DNA of 64,000 nt from positions 124,001 through 188,000 of the forward strand of contig NZ_RBXO01000001.1 of the NCBI RefSeq assembly GCF_003634935.1, read 5' to 3'. Under the pieces are notes generated by a model. It searched no databases and was not told where the DNA came from. It saw only the letters and a list, made by a program, of their open reading frames with translations. Both the position numbers and the translations under genes were made by a program. Origin of the DNA: Saccharothrix australiensis. Lineage in GTDB: Bacteria > Actinomycetota > Actinomycetes > Mycobacteriales > Pseudonocardiaceae. Below are positions 63,745 through 64,000 of this stretch, in pieces (the first letter of the stretch is position 1; the number at the start of each line of letters is the position of its first letter).

Positions 63745-64000
63745 CTACTTCGCCCCCTCGTCCAGGTCGTCCACGCCCAGCAGGTCCGGTTTGCCCTTGA
63801 CGGCGGGTTCGCCCCTGGTCTTGACGTAGACGAGGCCCACGCACACGACACCGACCGGCACCCAGGCGAACTGGAACCAGTAGAAGAACGGCAGCCCGAG
63901 CAGCCGCGGTTCGTCGGAGTTGAACCACGGCGTGACGAGCATGAGCAGCGGGACCAGCAGCAGCAGGTTCCAGTTGCTCCAGCGCAGGCTGGGTGGTCGA
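63745..64000 (-). CDS. DUF3311 membrane protein (5' end outside window)
   Basis: The partner of SSS monocarboxylate transporters. The visible part reads WSNWNLLLLVPLLMLVTPWF, then LLGLPFFYWFQFAWVPVGV and a charged tail. Two membrane helices are seen. The in-frame reading continues upstream of the ATG at 63942 to the window edge with helix-like residues, so the true start lies outside. It is probably needed for assembly of the symporter. Confidence 0.85.
   Translation of the reverse strand, partial: RPPSLRWSNWNLLLLVPLLMLVTPWFNSDEPRLLGLPFFYWFQFAWVPVGVVCVGLVYVKTRGEPAVKGKPDLLGVDDLDEGAK

Noticed and set aside
61910-63928. 672-codon frame antisense-shifted over the symporter
   Set aside because: The symporter frame has clear membrane helices; this is a shifted shadow.

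Overview
The window is very GC-rich actinobacterial chromosome. HspR with HAIR operators, an HspR-type dnaK-grpE-dnaJ-hspR cluster, an EtfD-like Fe-S reductase, a FadE5/FadA2/FabG4/HtdX set, DUF1206, DUF5313 and VanW-family proteins, and many leaderless starts together fit a Pseudonocardiales genome (Saccharothrix/Actinosynnema/Lentzea type). The genus is inferred from gene content only.

Layout. 1-2.1 kb: end of a membrane protein gene and a complete IS110-family element. 2.1-12.5 kb: heat-shock block (clpB; dnaK-grpE-dnaJ-hspR), two VOC-fold genes and a flavohemoglobin. 12.5-15 kb: DUF4097 lipoprotein and an SMR efflux/TetR/unknown operon. 15-17.4 kb: etfD. 17.4-22.6 kb: holin-like protein, CDF transporter, dcd, tRNA-Gly(CCC), an ArsR-SRPBCC operon and an OhrR-type regulator. 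23-26.7 kb: an orphan LuxR regulator, fadE5-like acyl-CoA dehydrogenase and DUF1206. 26.7-31.4 kb: VanW protein, a lone Cpn10 and an NHL-thioredoxin. 31.5-35.7 kb: an antitoxin with a PIN toxin that appears deleted, a NYN protein, a 48-residue gene, an ATPase and a SIMPL protein. 35.9-42.1 kb: fatty-acid oxidation cluster (thiolase, FabG4-like, MaoC, TetR, SCP2, acyl-CoA dehydrogenase). 42.1-45.7 kb: a decayed low-GC island bounded by an 81-bp direct duplication of the dehydrogenase 3' end. 45.8-51 kb: MerR regulator, a wrecked membrane gene and the bkd E2/E1beta/E1alpha operon. 51.5-64 kb: M20 peptidase, GH63-like glycosidase, polar amino-acid ABC transporter, beta-helix membrane protein, ROK kinase, a 398-bp inverted-repeat element, and a solute symporter with its DUF3311 partner.

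How the genes connect. Seven copies of one 14-bp operator, YTACY-N4-RGTAR, lie in front of etfD, fadE5, the thiolase/fabG4 divergon and the tetR/SCP2 divergon. This suggests one TetR repressor controls both fatty-acid oxidation and its electron outlet. HAIR boxes tie clpB to the dnaK operon through HspR.

The best candidate for an undescribed system is the two-gene module in the island: a DUF4365 nuclease-like protein overlapping a 386-residue protein of unknown function. Also of note are a dispersed 130-bp hairpin repeat (four copies), the large inverted-repeat element, and several small or broken genes that are easily missed. Most ORFs antisense to the genes listed here are high-GC frame artefacts and are left out.
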